From: Balneolaceae bacterium
GTDB taxonomy: Bacteria > Bacteroidota > Rhodothermia > Balneolales > Balneolaceae
NCBI GenBank assembly: GCA_009711805.1
Contig: VEMX01000024.1
Span: forward strand, 32,273-96,272
DNA: 64,000 bases
Direction of reading: 5' to 3'
Below are positions 1 to 9,236 of this stretch, one piece after another. Within the stretch, counting starts at the first letter, position 1. Every line of letters starts with the position of its first letter. The translations under genes and the position numbers were made by a program. The notes under the pieces were generated by a model. The model worked only from the letters and a program-made list of their open reading frames with translations. It ran no database searches and was not told the DNA's origin.

Positions 1-6
1 AAGAAT

Positions 7-210
7 GTGCTTAAAATAGGCGACTTGGTGTACTATGGTCCACAACCAGAATATTATGGAATTGGCGAAGTCGTACAAACTTCTGAAAAAGTATGTGTGG
101 TAGACTTCCGGGGAACCGGGCTGCTGGGGATCCATAAAGATGAAATGCTTTCCAATTACCTGATTCCCATCCACAGATTGAACTTGTCCAAAGTGCTCAA
201 GTCAAAATAA
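7..210 (+). CDS. Small hypothetical protein, possibly 5'-truncated by the window edge
   Basis: A 67-residue reading frame starting at GTG. The frame stays open to the window edge (AAG AAT precede it), so the true start may lie outside. No signal peptide or membrane segment is visible. The sequence is rich in beta-prone Gly/Val/Tyr (GDLVYYGP near the start, then GIGEVV and VVDFRG), suggesting a small SH3-like barrel. I cannot assign a family or function. A TTAA-bounded transposable element begins 20 bp after its stop codon, so the original downstream context has been disrupted. Confidence 0.5.
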   Translation: MLKIGDLVYYGPQPEYYGIGEVVQTSEKVCVVDFRGTGLLGIHKDEMLSNYLIPIHRLNLSKVLKSK

Positions 211-229
211 CCGCTTTTCCTCTCCCGGC

Positions 230-464
230 TTAATCCGGATTATTCACCAAGAAATTTAATCGTACGCAAGGCGAAGTGGAAATGGGAACGGAAAGGTACT
301 GTGGTACCCTGAGTACCCCAATTTTCACTTGAACGCAGCGTACGGGGAAATTTCGCCGCCTAATCCGTACCTCAAAATTGGCTATTACATAAAGCAATTC
401 ACCGATAATATATTCAAGTATATAGATCGTCATTTTGCATCCATTCGTGAATAATTCGGGTTAA
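230..464 (+). repeat. MITE-like element, family A, copy 1 (235 bp)
   Basis: Begins TTAATCCGGATTATTCACC and ends GTGAATAATTCGGGTTAA, so it has ~18-bp imperfect terminal inverted repeats flanked by, or including, TTAA at both ends. Near-identical copies lie at 24371-24606 (same orientation) and 48290-48524 (inverted). An apparent 67-residue minus-strand frame inside this copy is destroyed by a one-base indel in the other two copies, so the element is non-coding. TTAA targets are typical of IS1380/piggyBac-type transposases; that assignment is inference. It sits directly upstream of the PnuC-type gene. Confidence 0.9.
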
Positions 465-574
465 TTAGCGATACCTCAACCATTTTCGGTAATTACCGCT
501 TTGGCTTTCATAATGATGCCTTGCCTTCTTACCTTTGCGGGCGGATCTTCTAATTGAATCAGAAACACCAGTAC

Positions 575-1201
575 ATGGATTATATCATCGACGGCATTAT
601 AACAGGCGTAGCTCAAACCGGGGGGCTCGAATGGATAGCTGTTATTGCCGGCCTCATGAGCGTCTGGTTTTCTATGAAAGAAAATATCCTGGTATACCCC
701 ACGGGTATTGTTAGTGTGGTGATTTATGTGTACCTGGCTTTTCAATACCAGCTCTATGCCGACATGGGGGTAAATGCCTACTATTTTGTGATGAGTGTAT
801 ATGGCTGGTACCATTGGAAGGATACCGATGGAGCACGTGAACAGATTCCGGTTACCATTAATGACTTACGCGAAAACCTGATTTCTGTAGCCATATTGCT
901 TGGCTCTTATGGCATACTCGCTTTTGTACTGCTCAACCTCACCGACAGTGATGTGCCTTTATGGGACGCTACCACTACGGCTTTTGCCATCCTGGGGATG
1001 TGGCTGATGGCCCGCAAAAAGCTGGAAAACTGGGTAGCCTGGATCATTACAGACCTCATTTCTGTTCCGCTCTACTTTTATAAGGGATTGGTACTTACCA
1101 GCTTTCAATTTTTCATCTTTACTATTATGGCAGTGGCGGGTTTAATTGCCTGGTGGAAATCCTACAAGCTGGCTGAAAAAGAAATAGTATCGAAATTGTA
1201 G
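575..1201 (+). CDS. pnuC: PnuC-family vitamin transporter (thiamine or nicotinamide riboside)
   Basis: A membrane protein of about 208 residues with roughly seven hydrophobic helices and the PnuC-type pattern: EWIAVIAGLMSVW near the N-terminus, an NAYYF...YGWYHW segment in the middle, and a C-terminal F-x-x-F helix ending AWW. PnuC proteins import vitamins by facilitated diffusion; substrates are trapped by phosphorylation inside. The convergent neighbour is thiamine pyrophosphokinase, which favours thiamine (PnuT) over nicotinamide riboside, but this is inference. I chose ATG 575 over an in-frame TTG at 554; neither has a clear ribosome site. No THI-box riboswitch is recognisable upstream, where a transposable element ends 110 bp away. 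Confidence 0.85.
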   Translation: MDYIIDGIITGVAQTGGLEWIAVIAGLMSVWFSMKENILVYPTGIVSVVIYVYLAFQYQLYADMGVNAYYFVMSVYGWYHWKDTDGAREQIPVTINDLRENLISVAILLGSYGILAFVLLNLTDSDVPLWDATTTAFAILGMWLMARKKLENWVAWIITDLISVPLYFYKGLVLTSFQFFIFTIMAVAGLIAWWKSYKLAEKEIVSKL

Positions 1202-1219
1202 AACATGCGCCTCTTGCCC

Positions 1220-1840
1220 TTACTCTCCACGGCCGATAAATACCACCAGGTCTCCATCCCCTACTTTTATTGAAAAGGAAGGTTCTACGGTTTCATTTAA
1301 TGTACTCACCCGTTCTCCGGTAACCAGATATTCATCCGTTAAGGGGTATTTCAATCCTTTAGTTGTAATACCCTCTGCTCTTCCCGAAAGTGGAAACAGG
1401 GAAACAGTTGTTCCCTTCCGAGCCTCGCCCCGGTACGAAGATGTCACCATTATGCATTGTTGATCCTTATCCTTAAATACCAGCGAATCAAAAGAAGTGT
1501 CAAACTGCTTAAGCACTGAGAGATTAGTCAGGCTGTGATCCATGCGTATGCCAAAAGCTCCAAGCACCGTACAGGTGGTTACTTCCTGTTCTAAAGCCAA
1601 CCCCAGTGCTTTATGTAAATCGTTGGTATCCTGGTCGGGGTCATGTATAAGTTCAAAAGATATCGTATCGGGCCGGCGAAAGCTGTCCATGTCTCCAATT
1701 ACAAAATCCGGAATTATATCCTGTTCCAGGAGGATATTTCCTCCCCCATCGGCACCAATAACCAGATCAGCCTGCTTCAATTCAGCCAGCAGAAGCTGCT
1801 CGGGAGGAGGGAAACCGTTACAAATAATAAGTGCGTGCAT
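1220..1840 (-). CDS. thiN: Thiamine pyrophosphokinase
   Basis: A 206-residue protein with the thiamine pyrophosphokinase signature: GADGGG at residues 29-34, GDMDS at 49-53, DPDQDTND at 67-74 (acidic metal and ATP site), and GAFGIRMDH at 94-102, followed by the C-terminal thiamine-binding beta-sandwich. It transfers pyrophosphate from ATP to thiamine, giving thiamine diphosphate, in the cytoplasm. Length is normal. It converges on the PnuC-type transporter with an 18-bp gap; together they would form an uptake-and-trap pair for thiamine. The start at 1840 is the only Met before the conserved core. Confidence 0.93.
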   Translation of the reverse strand: MHALIICNGFPPPEQLLLAELKQADLVIGADGGGNILLEQDIIPDFVIGDMDSFRRPDTISFELIHDPDQDTNDLHKALGLALEQEVTTCTVLGAFGIRMDHSLTNLSVLKQFDTSFDSLVFKDKDQQCIMVTSSYRGEARKGTTVSLFPLSGRAEGITTKGLKYPLTDEYLVTGERVSTLNETVEPSFSIKVGDGDLVVFIGRGE

Positions 1841-1933
1841 TTATATAATGCTTAAGTGAATGTTTAAAAAGTATATTTGTTCCTGTTCAAAAATAAGTGT
1901 ATTTGTGTCAATCTTCGCCTTATTTTCAATCTT

Positions 1934-2908
1934 ATGAAAAAATCTGACTTTAGAGTATTAGCTAAAAAAATATTATGCCACAAAAAGGTGGGCGTCTTTT
2001 CCCATGTACGCCCCGATGGCGATTGCATTGGCTCACAGATTGCCTTATGCCTGTGGCTTCAAAAAAACGGAGTTGAAGCCACAGCCTTTAATGAAGATAC
2101 TATTCCGATAAACCTGGCCTGGCTGTGCAATTCCATCCCCATCACTTCAACAAAAGGGGAAGATATGGACTCCTTCGATGCTTTTGTTTTTGTGGATGGC
2201 AATGCACTTTTCCGCTTTGGAGATACTGCAGGAAGCCTCAATGAAACAGGGAAACCACTGTATATGATTGATCACCACCCTGATCCTGAAGCAGTATTTG
2301 ATGCCTTCATCTCGCAAGAGGGCTATTCCTCTACCTGCGAATTAATCTTCAACTTATATGAAGCGCATGACATCACCCAGATTGATACTCCTGCCGCTAA
2401 AGCCATGTTTACGGGTATTGTAACGGATACCGCTTCCTTTCAATTCGACAGTGTAACCCCAGACACCCTGCGGGCAGGATCAGAACTGCTTAAACATGGA
2501 GATTTCAGTCCAAGCGAGGTTTCTCAAAAAATCTATTCAAACCGCCCGGCGCGTCAGCTGCGGCTGCTCAGTAAAGCGCTCGATACCATAGAGCTGCACT
2601 CGGATGGCAACTTTGCCTCTATCAGCATCACCCAAAAAATGATGGATGAAACAGGTACTACCAAAGAAGACACCGAGGGCTTCGTAGCCTATCCTCTGAG
2701 TATTCAGGGAGTGAAGGCATGTATCCTGGCACGGGAGGGAAAAGAGCGAACCAAGCTTAGCCTGCGCTCTAAAAGCGATGTTGATGTCAATCAATGGGCG
2801 CGCCAAATGAATGGCGGGGGCCATAAAAAAGCAGCCGGAGCGTGGCACAAAGGTACGGTTGAAGAGGCCATATCGGAAGCAGTTAAAATTGGAAATAAAC
2901 AACTGTGA
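1934..2908 (+). CDS. nrnA: DHH/DHHA1 phosphoesterase, NrnA-like (oligoribonuclease / pAp phosphatase)
   Basis: A 324-residue protein with a DHH domain and a C-terminal DHHA1 domain. Visible motifs are HVRPDGDCIGSQ at residues 24-35, VDGN at 87-90, the DHH triad in IDHHPDP at 112-118, and the DHHA1 loop GGGHKKAAG near 294-302. The family uses two Mn ions to degrade nano-RNAs and 3'-phosphoadenosine-5'-phosphate. I chose ATG 1934 because the sequence upstream (from 1877) is hydrophobic and unlike the family, while MKKSDF leads directly into the domain. It is divergent from the thiamine pyrophosphokinase gene and followed 54 bp later by a response regulator. Confidence 0.92.
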   Translation: MKKSDFRVLAKKILCHKKVGVFSHVRPDGDCIGSQIALCLWLQKNGVEATAFNEDTIPINLAWLCNSIPITSTKGEDMDSFDAFVFVDGNALFRFGDTAGSLNETGKPLYMIDHHPDPEAVFDAFISQEGYSSTCELIFNLYEAHDITQIDTPAAKAMFTGIVTDTASFQFDSVTPDTLRAGSELLKHGDFSPSEVSQKIYSNRPARQLRLLSKALDTIELHSDGNFASISITQKMMDETGTTKEDTEGFVAYPLSIQGVKACILAREGKERTKLSLRSKSDVDVNQWARQMNGGGHKKAAGAWHKGTVEEAISEAVKIGNKQL

Positions 2909-2962
2909 TGTGTAGTCCTCTTTTTTTATCCTACAAATGTTAGCTTAAGTTAAAACCTACTG

Positions 2963-3904
2963 ATGGACGAAGAAAAGTATACCCTGTTGGTTGTTGATGA
3001 TGATGAAGCCATTCACCTGATGGTCAAATCACTCATGCGTGATGATTATGAACTTATACACGCCTACAACGCACAAGAAGGGATCGACGCGCTCTCGGAA
3101 AACCCGGTTCATTTCATCCTCACCGACATACACATGGAGGGGATGACGGGTATAGAGTTTCTGGAGTCGCTCACCAAGGATAAGGATAAGAAAGATATAC
3201 CCGTACTGGTTATGACCAGCTTACCCACCCAGGAAAAAGAGCAGACAGCGTTGGATTTTGGCGCTGCTGATTTTATTAAGAAAGAGCTTTTTTATGAAAA
3301 CCTTGAAGCCGTGGCCGAACGTATCCGTGCCAAGCTGGTAAGTAATATAACGGTACCGGACCTGCCTGAAGAGCTTAAGCTCAGCCGTAAAGAGATTTCC
3401 CGAAAAATGCTTTTTGAAGTAGCCAATGGGGATTTCCTGTCCGCCTCTCAGGTTCTGTTTCGGGAATTGGGAAGTCAGTTAAATCTCGACCATCTTTCGT
3501 TCTGGGTTCTCAACAACGATAAGGTACATATGATCCTGGCAAACGGTGTTCAGCCTCCTGCTTCCTATGGACCTGAAGAATTTAAGAAAGAACCTGATTT
3601 TGATACTCTCACAGACAAGAAACGCCCTTATATGACCAATCATATATTTAAAGAGGGTGAACCTGGCATATTGAAAGACCTCTCCAGGGAAGAGGGGCTG
3701 GCGGCAGAGATAGGAATTCCTCTTTTTGCTCTCACAGAAAAAGAGTACATCAACAACAAGATGAAAATCCCTCCCACAACTCCTTTATTCGGGTATATTT
3801 TTCTGAAGCGAAAAAAATTGTTTTCAACCAAAGAATATAAACTGACAACGGTTATGGTTATGCAGTTGGGAACCATACTCTGGAGGCTATACAAAAACAT
3901 GTAA
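2963..3904 (+). CDS. Response regulator with C-terminal GAF-like domain
   Basis: The N-terminal 120 residues form a receiver domain: acidic pocket VDDDE at 11-15, phospho-acceptor Asp55 (FILTD), Thr/Ser at VMTS 83-86, and a Lys pair near 106. The remaining ~190 residues have no helix-turn-helix and no catalytic GGDEF or HD motif. They resemble a GAF-type sensory fold (FRELGSQLNLDHLSFW, then ILANGVQPP), ending in a charged segment. Output is therefore probably through protein-protein contact or ligand sensing rather than DNA binding. No cognate kinase is adjacent. Receiver assignment is firm; the GAF label is moderate. Confidence 0.85.
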   Translation: MDEEKYTLLVVDDDEAIHLMVKSLMRDDYELIHAYNAQEGIDALSENPVHFILTDIHMEGMTGIEFLESLTKDKDKKDIPVLVMTSLPTQEKEQTALDFGAADFIKKELFYENLEAVAERIRAKLVSNITVPDLPEELKLSRKEISRKMLFEVANGDFLSASQVLFRELGSQLNLDHLSFWVLNNDKVHMILANGVQPPASYGPEEFKKEPDFDTLTDKKRPYMTNHIFKEGEPGILKDLSREEGLAAEIGIPLFALTEKEYINNKMKIPPTTPLFGYIFLKRKKLFSTKEYKLTTVMVMQLGTILWRLYKNM

Positions 3905-4037
3905 GCAGAAAACGGACAATTAGTGGAGAAGAGCATACGTTAAACCGCCACCACAGAGAAACAAGAGCTCGACCTGCTACACAACAAGTAAACCTTTTGT
4001 AATATTGTCCTTACCAAGTTTCAAACGATATTTTATG

Positions 4038-5255
4038 ATGAATAAAGCCACTTTTCTATTCCTCACTCTTTTGTTATTGGCTGGATGTACGGATGCGGAG
4101 CAGTTACCAAATTTAGCTGAGGAATCTCCCTCTTCAGCTACCAATACTCCCGATACTGCCTATACTGAACCTCCACTCAAACCTCTTTCTCCTGGTGATA
4201 CCAACACATCAACACAAACAACTTCAATTAATAAAAGCCGAACCAATGCTATTACCACAGCAGTTGAAAAAGCAAATTCAGCTATTGTAAGCATCACGGT
4301 TACGGAGGTGGAACGAGGTTACTCTCCCCGTTTAGATCCATTCTATTTCCGGTATTTCAACATGCCTACGGAGCGCGAAGTGCAAAGTATGGGCTCGGGC
4401 TTTATTATCAGTGAAGATGGATTGATAGTAACCAATGAGCATGTGGCCAGCAAAAGCTCTAAAGAAATTATGGTGGCCCTGGCCGACGGCAACCAGTATG
4501 AAGCTGAGCTAATAGGATCTGACGAACTGGCCGACCTCTCACTCCTTAAAATCAAGAATGAAAGCCGCACCTATCCCCATATTACTTTTTCCGACTCTGA
4601 CCAGATTATGGTAGGAGAATGGGCTATAGCCATGGGTAATCCCTTCGGACTTTTTTCGGATGGTCAGCCTTCTGTAACAGTGGGTGTAGTAAGTGCCAAA
4701 GAACGCGACTTCCGTCCCGACCCTCAGGACCCCCGCCTCTATATCGAAATGATACAAACTGACGCCGCTATTAACCGCGGAAATTCCGGCGGACCGCTGG
4801 TGAATAGTAATGGTGAAGTCATTGGAGTGAATACCTTCATCTACACCGGAGGAACCAGCAGCGGTTTTGTAGGGATGGGATTTGCTATTCCAAGTAACCG
4901 GGTACAAAAAATCATTAAGCAGTTACAAAGCTCTGGTGAAGTATCTCTGAGTTATGATCCGGGTATGGAATTTCTGGAAGTAACCCCCCAATTGGTTATG
5001 GCCAACCGAAATATTCCCCCTATAGCCGGAGTCTTTGTTACTGAAGTCAACAAGAACGGCCCTGCCTATGACTGCGGAATTATGCCCGGAGATATCATTG
5101 TAAAGATTGGAGAAGAGCGTGTAAGCAGCCAAACCCATGCTGAGGCTCTCATGCGGGAATACCAGGAAGGAGATGAAATGACTCTTCAGTTATACCGTAA
5201 GGGCAATGTATATGAAGCAAATATGATGCTTCGCAAAAGCGTGAAGAACAAGTAG
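4038..5255 (+). CDS. HtrA/DegP-like S1C serine protease, predicted lipoprotein, one PDZ domain
   Basis: The N-terminus (MNKATFLF, then LLLLAGC) is a lipoprotein signal with Cys17 as the likely lipidation site. A low-complexity Ser/Thr/Pro linker follows, then a trypsin-like protease domain with His135 (TNEHV), Asp166 (ADLSLLK) and Ser260 (GNSGGPLV). A single PDZ domain occupies the last ~90 residues (PAYDCGIMPGDIIVKIG). HtrA proteases degrade or refold misfolded envelope proteins. DegP of E. coli is soluble with two PDZ domains, so this is closer to DegS- or HtrA-type single-PDZ forms, but tethered by lipid. Two ATGs (4035, 4038) are adjacent; either is possible. Confidence 0.92.
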   Translation: MNKATFLFLTLLLLAGCTDAEQLPNLAEESPSSATNTPDTAYTEPPLKPLSPGDTNTSTQTTSINKSRTNAITTAVEKANSAIVSITVTEVERGYSPRLDPFYFRYFNMPTEREVQSMGSGFIISEDGLIVTNEHVASKSSKEIMVALADGNQYEAELIGSDELADLSLLKIKNESRTYPHITFSDSDQIMVGEWAIAMGNPFGLFSDGQPSVTVGVVSAKERDFRPDPQDPRLYIEMIQTDAAINRGNSGGPLVNSNGEVIGVNTFIYTGGTSSGFVGMGFAIPSNRVQKIIKQLQSSGEVSLSYDPGMEFLEVTPQLVMANRNIPPIAGVFVTEVNKNGPAYDCGIMPGDIIVKIGEERVSSQTHAEALMREYQEGDEMTLQLYRKGNVYEANMMLRKSVKNK

Positions 5256-5525
5256 TGATCAATGGGGCAATTGAAAATAGTTCAATTAGGAATGCGTGGG
5301 AATAAAATGGTCAAGCTATACTAGAGATAGACAATTGACAACCTTTCACTTTTACCCTTTCCCCAATCATACTTTTTTCATTTCTAAGTCTCTTTAGTTA
5401 ATATCTCAGGCAAAGGATGATCGATTTCTACTTATCGAAGGCCACATCAAAAACCAAAAACGCTCTCTTCGAATCGGGTTGGTTTATTCTAATTCAATAG
5501 CACCACTAACTACATTTTATTTATT

Positions 5526-6821
5526 ATGAAAAAACTGATACTGCTCTTCCTTGTTTCTGTTATCTCTTTATCTGCCTATGCTCAAACTGAAAACTTAAAG
5601 AAACACATTGATCAAGAAGCTGAGAAAATTGAACAACAAGTCATTGAATGGCGTCGGCATTTTCACGAAAATCCCGAACTTTCGAACCGGGAATTTGAGA
5701 CGGCCAAATACATTACAGCATATTTGGAAGAATTGGGGCTTGAGATAGAAACAGAAGTAGCCCATACCGGGGTCGTAGCCATTCTCAAAGGAGGGAAACC
5801 CGGTCCTGTGGTAGGGCTTCGGGCCGACATGGACGCTCTCCCTGTTAAAGAACGTACCGATGTCCCCTTCAAATCTACCATTACCAGCGAATACAGGGGC
5901 GAAGAAGTACCTGTTATGCATGCCTGCGGCCATGACACTCATATGGCAATACTAATGGGTACTGCAAAAGTACTTACCGACATAAAAGACGATTTAGCCG
6001 GAACGGTTAAATTCATTTTCCAGCCGGCAGAAGAAGGCGCTCCCCAAGGTGAAGAAGGCGGAGCAGAGCTCATGGTAAAAGAAGGGGTACTTGAGAATCC
6101 CGATGTGGATGCTATTTTCGGACTACATATTTCTGATGCTCTGCCTACGGGTATGATCTCCTACCGCCCGGAAGGTATTATGGCCAGTGTTAACAGTTAC
6201 AGTATTGAAGTAGAAGGAAAGCAGGCCCATGGTTCTGCTCCCTGGACTGGTGTAGACCCTATTGTTACATCTGCCCAAATCATCAATAACATTCAAACGA
6301 TTGTGAGCCGGAATATGGAGCTTACCAATCAGGCTGCAGTGGTAACCGTGGGTATCATACGGGGTGGAGTCAGAAATAACATTATCCCGGAAAGTGTATA
6401 TATGGAAGGAACCATTCGCGCGCTGGATGAAGATATGCGTCAGCTCATTTTTAAACGCCTTAAAACCATTGTACAAAATACCGCCGAAAGTAATGGTGCT
6501 GAAGCTACGCTTACCATTAACGAAGGATATCCCATTACCTATAATGATCCGGAACTAACAGCTCAAATGGAATCTACCCTGAAAGAAGTAGCCGGACCTG
6601 GAAAAGCTGTTAATATGAATGCTATTACCGGAGCAGAAGATTTTTCATTCTTCCAGGAAGAAGTTCCGGGACTTTATTTCTTCCTTGGCGGGCTGCCTGA
6701 AGGCGGAACCCCTGCCGGACACCACACCCCCGACTTCTATGTTGATGAAAGTGGTATGAAGCTGGGCGTTCGGGCCATGAGTAACCTGGTAATCGATTAT
6801 ATGTATTCAGCCGGAGAGTAA
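5526..6821 (+). CDS. Exported M20D amidohydrolase (IAA-amino acid / hippurate hydrolase type)
   Basis: A 431-residue protein with a Sec signal peptide ending AYAQ (residue 20). Metal-binding motifs of the M20D family are intact: RADMDALP at 99-106, MHACGHDTHM at 131-140, QPAEEG at 166-171, GLHI near 200 and GAEDFSFF near 368. Relatives hydrolyse N-acyl amino acids such as hippurate or IAA-amino acids; export implies scavenging of extracellular or periplasmic acyl-amino acids. It opens a run of exported peptidases and glycosidases. The exact substrate cannot be told from sequence. Confidence 0.9.
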   Translation: MKKLILLFLVSVISLSAYAQTENLKKHIDQEAEKIEQQVIEWRRHFHENPELSNREFETAKYITAYLEELGLEIETEVAHTGVVAILKGGKPGPVVGLRADMDALPVKERTDVPFKSTITSEYRGEEVPVMHACGHDTHMAILMGTAKVLTDIKDDLAGTVKFIFQPAEEGAPQGEEGGAELMVKEGVLENPDVDAIFGLHISDALPTGMISYRPEGIMASVNSYSIEVEGKQAHGSAPWTGVDPIVTSAQIINNIQTIVSRNMELTNQAAVVTVGIIRGGVRNNIIPESVYMEGTIRALDEDMRQLIFKRLKTIVQNTAESNGAEATLTINEGYPITYNDPELTAQMESTLKEVAGPGKAVNMNAITGAEDFSFFQEEVPGLYFFLGGLPEGGTPAGHHTPDFYVDESGMKLGVRAMSNLVIDYMYSAGE

Positions 6822-6842
6822 TTGAACTATATCTCAAAACCT

Positions 6843-6868
6843 AAGGGCACATATGTATGTGTCCTTTC
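6843..6868 (+). terminator. Hairpin between the M20 peptidase and GH92 genes
   Basis: AAGGGCACATA pairs with TATGTGTCCTT around a tiny loop, followed by TTCTTAATT. It lies 22 bp after the peptidase stop. The T-run is short, so it may be partial or act as a pause or RNA stabiliser. An out-of-place upstream start candidate for GH92 (6857) would lie inside this hairpin, supporting the later start. Confidence 0.5.
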
Positions 6869-6889
6869 TTAATTATACCACTCCGGGCA

Positions 6890-9196
6890 ATGAAAAAACT
6901 ACTTACCCTTTTCTTACTTATCCTCTTCCTTCAAACAACACAAGCGCAGGATTATATCGATTACGTAAATCCTATGGTGGGCACTCAAAATATGGGGCAT
7001 ACTTACCCTGGCGCTACGGTACCTTTTGGGATGGTACAGCTTAGCCCCGATACCGATACTACACGGTATGAACTCAATGGCTCCTACAATTCCGAAGTAT
7101 ATCGTTATTGTGCCGGTTATCAATATGATGATCCTACCATTGTGGGCTTCAGTCATACCCACTTTAGTGGAACCGGCCATTCTGATTTAGGTGATTTTTT
7201 GGTGATGCCGACCGTTGGAGAATTACAACTGGACGCGGGTTCCGAAGAAGATCCATCTACGGGTTACCGCTCGGCTTTTTCTCATGAAAACGAAATAGCT
7301 GAACCAGCCTATTATAGCGTATTACTCGAAGACCATAACATTCAGGCTGAACTTACAGCTTCCAACCGCGTGGGTATGCACCGATATACCTTTCCCCAAA
7401 CAGATGAAGGGCATGTTATCCTTGACCTTGAACACGGTATCTACACCTACGATGAAAAGAATGTGTGGACTTTTGTACGGGTAGAAAATGACTCTACTAT
7501 TACCGGCTATCGGCAGACCAATGGCTGGGCCCGTACCCGCACTGTTTACTTTGCAATGAAATTCTCCAAGCCATTTAAAGAGTACGGCCATGAAAAAGAT
7601 GATAACGGGGTTTATCGCGGATTTTGGGGAAAGTTTGATGAATCCAAAAACTTCCCCGAAATGATTGGCAAAGATATCCAGGCGTATTTCAATTTTGATA
7701 TGGAGGAAGATGAGGAACTGATTATTAAATTTGCGCTCTCTTCTGTAAGTACCAAAGGAGCTTTAAAAAATATGCAGACCGAAGTCCCCCACTGGGATTT
7801 TGACCGGGTAAAAGAAGAGAGCCAGGGCTTGTGGAACCGGGAGCTCAGTAAAGTGGATGCAGAAACACTTACCAAAGAAGATCGGGAAACCTTTTACACC
7901 GCTCTGTACCATACCTTTCTGGGACCAATAACCTACCAGGATGTCGACGGCCGGTATCGTGGCCTCGATCAAAACATCCATACCGCCGATGGGTTCACCA
8001 ACTACACTATATTTTCGCTGTGGGATACATACCGGGCACTACACCCCTGGTTCAACATCGTGCAGCGGGAGCGGAATAAAGACATGGTGTACTCCATGCT
8101 GGCTCACTACGATCAAAGTGCACATCATATGTTGCCGGTCTGGTCGCATTATGCCAACGAAAACTGGTGTATGATAGGCTACCATAGCGTATCGGCTATT
8201 TCGGATGCTTATATCAAGGGCTCCATCACAGACGACATAAACCGCTCACTGACAGCCAGTGTACAAACCGCCAGGGTTCCCTATTACGATGGCCTGGAAT
8301 ACTACATGGATATGGGTTATGTGCCCGAAGACAAAAATTCATCATCGGTATCCAAAACGCTGGAATATGCTTATGACGATTGGGCCATTGCTCAACTGGC
8401 AAAGAAAGCAGGTAACCAGGATGTCTATGACACCTTTATGGAACGCTCCACTTACTACGAAAATGTGTATGATGCCTCTACTGGCTTTATGCGTCCTAAA
8501 CTTTCGGATGGTTCGTTCAAAAAAGAGTTTGATGAAATGGATACCCACGGGCAGGGTTTTATTGAAGGAAATGCCTGGAATTACAGTCTCTATGTTCCTC
8601 ACAATACCGAGCATATGATAGAGCTGATGGGAGGCAAAGACCGCTTCTCGGAACATCTCGACTCTTTGTTTGTGATGGATATTGATGATAAATACATCAA
8701 CCGGACGGAGGATATTACCCGCGATGGAATTATCGGGAATTATGTACATGGCAACGAGCCGGGGCATCATATCCCCTACTTGTATAACTGGACTAACCAC
8801 CCATGGAAAACACAGGAGCGGGTTCGCATGATTATGGAAACCATGTACTCTAACGGTCCTGATGGCTTGCCCGGCAACGATGATGCGGGACAAATGTCGG
8901 CTTGGTACACCTTCAGTGCTTTGGGCTTCTACCCGGTTGCTCCGGGTGCCGAGTGGTACGCCATCGGAAGTCCCAATGTGAAATCAGCCCGGCTCAACCT
9001 TGAGAACGGACATTTTGTGATTATCAAAACAGAAAATCAATCTAAAGAAAATGTATATGTGCAGCGGCTCACCATAGATGGCAAAGACATTAACCGGAAT
9101 TACCTGAATCATTCTGAACTGATGAATGCTGATACCATCACATTTTATATGGGAGATACGCCAAATAAGGAGTGGGGAACAGTATATCCTAAGTAG
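6890..9196 (+). CDS. GH92 exo-alpha-mannosidase
   Basis: A 768-residue exported enzyme (MKKLLTLFLLILFLQTTQAQ signal). GH92 hallmarks are visible: VNPMVGT and GHTYPGATVPFGM at the mature N-terminus, ENWCMIGYHS near 423, GNAWNYS near 559 (acid region), and GNDDAGQMSAWY near 660 carrying the catalytic-base aspartates. GH92 enzymes are Ca-dependent inverting alpha-mannosidases acting on N-glycans or mannans, and the length matches the family. The neighbouring GH3, GH29 and M20 genes suggest a glycoprotein- or algal-glycan-degrading set. I chose ATG 6890 because the signal peptide starts there. Confidence 0.96.
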   Translation: MKKLLTLFLLILFLQTTQAQDYIDYVNPMVGTQNMGHTYPGATVPFGMVQLSPDTDTTRYELNGSYNSEVYRYCAGYQYDDPTIVGFSHTHFSGTGHSDLGDFLVMPTVGELQLDAGSEEDPSTGYRSAFSHENEIAEPAYYSVLLEDHNIQAELTASNRVGMHRYTFPQTDEGHVILDLEHGIYTYDEKNVWTFVRVENDSTITGYRQTNGWARTRTVYFAMKFSKPFKEYGHEKDDNGVYRGFWGKFDESKNFPEMIGKDIQAYFNFDMEEDEELIIKFALSSVSTKGALKNMQTEVPHWDFDRVKEESQGLWNRELSKVDAETLTKEDRETFYTALYHTFLGPITYQDVDGRYRGLDQNIHTADGFTNYTIFSLWDTYRALHPWFNIVQRERNKDMVYSMLAHYDQSAHHMLPVWSHYANENWCMIGYHSVSAISDAYIKGSITDDINRSLTASVQTARVPYYDGLEYYMDMGYVPEDKNSSSVSKTLEYAYDDWAIAQLAKKAGNQDVYDTFMERSTYYENVYDASTGFMRPKLSDGSFKKEFDEMDTHGQGFIEGNAWNYSLYVPHNTEHMIELMGGKDRFSEHLDSLFVMDIDDKYINRTEDITRDGIIGNYVHGNEPGHHIPYLYNWTNHPWKTQERVRMIMETMYSNGPDGLPGNDDAGQMSAWYTFSALGFYPVAPGAEWYAIGSPNVKSARLNLENGHFVIIKTENQSKENVYVQRLTIDGKDINRNYLNHSELMNADTITFYMGDTPNKEWGTVYPK

Positions 9197-9236
9197 CCCA
9201 AAACCCTTTTAACCACCGATTAAATCCAATAAACCA

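Noticed and set aside
230..433. 67-residue minus-strand reading frame
   Set aside because: It lies wholly inside the family-A MITE and is ended early by a one-base indel in both other copies, so it is not conserved coding sequence.
465..574. Possible THI-box (TPP) riboswitch ahead of the PnuC-type gene
   Set aside because: I looked for the CTGAGA and ACCTGATC..GGTAATGCCAGCG-type cores and found neither.
1542..1859. 105-residue plus-strand frame
   Set aside because: Fully antisense to thiN, whose motifs are all intact; no independent evidence.
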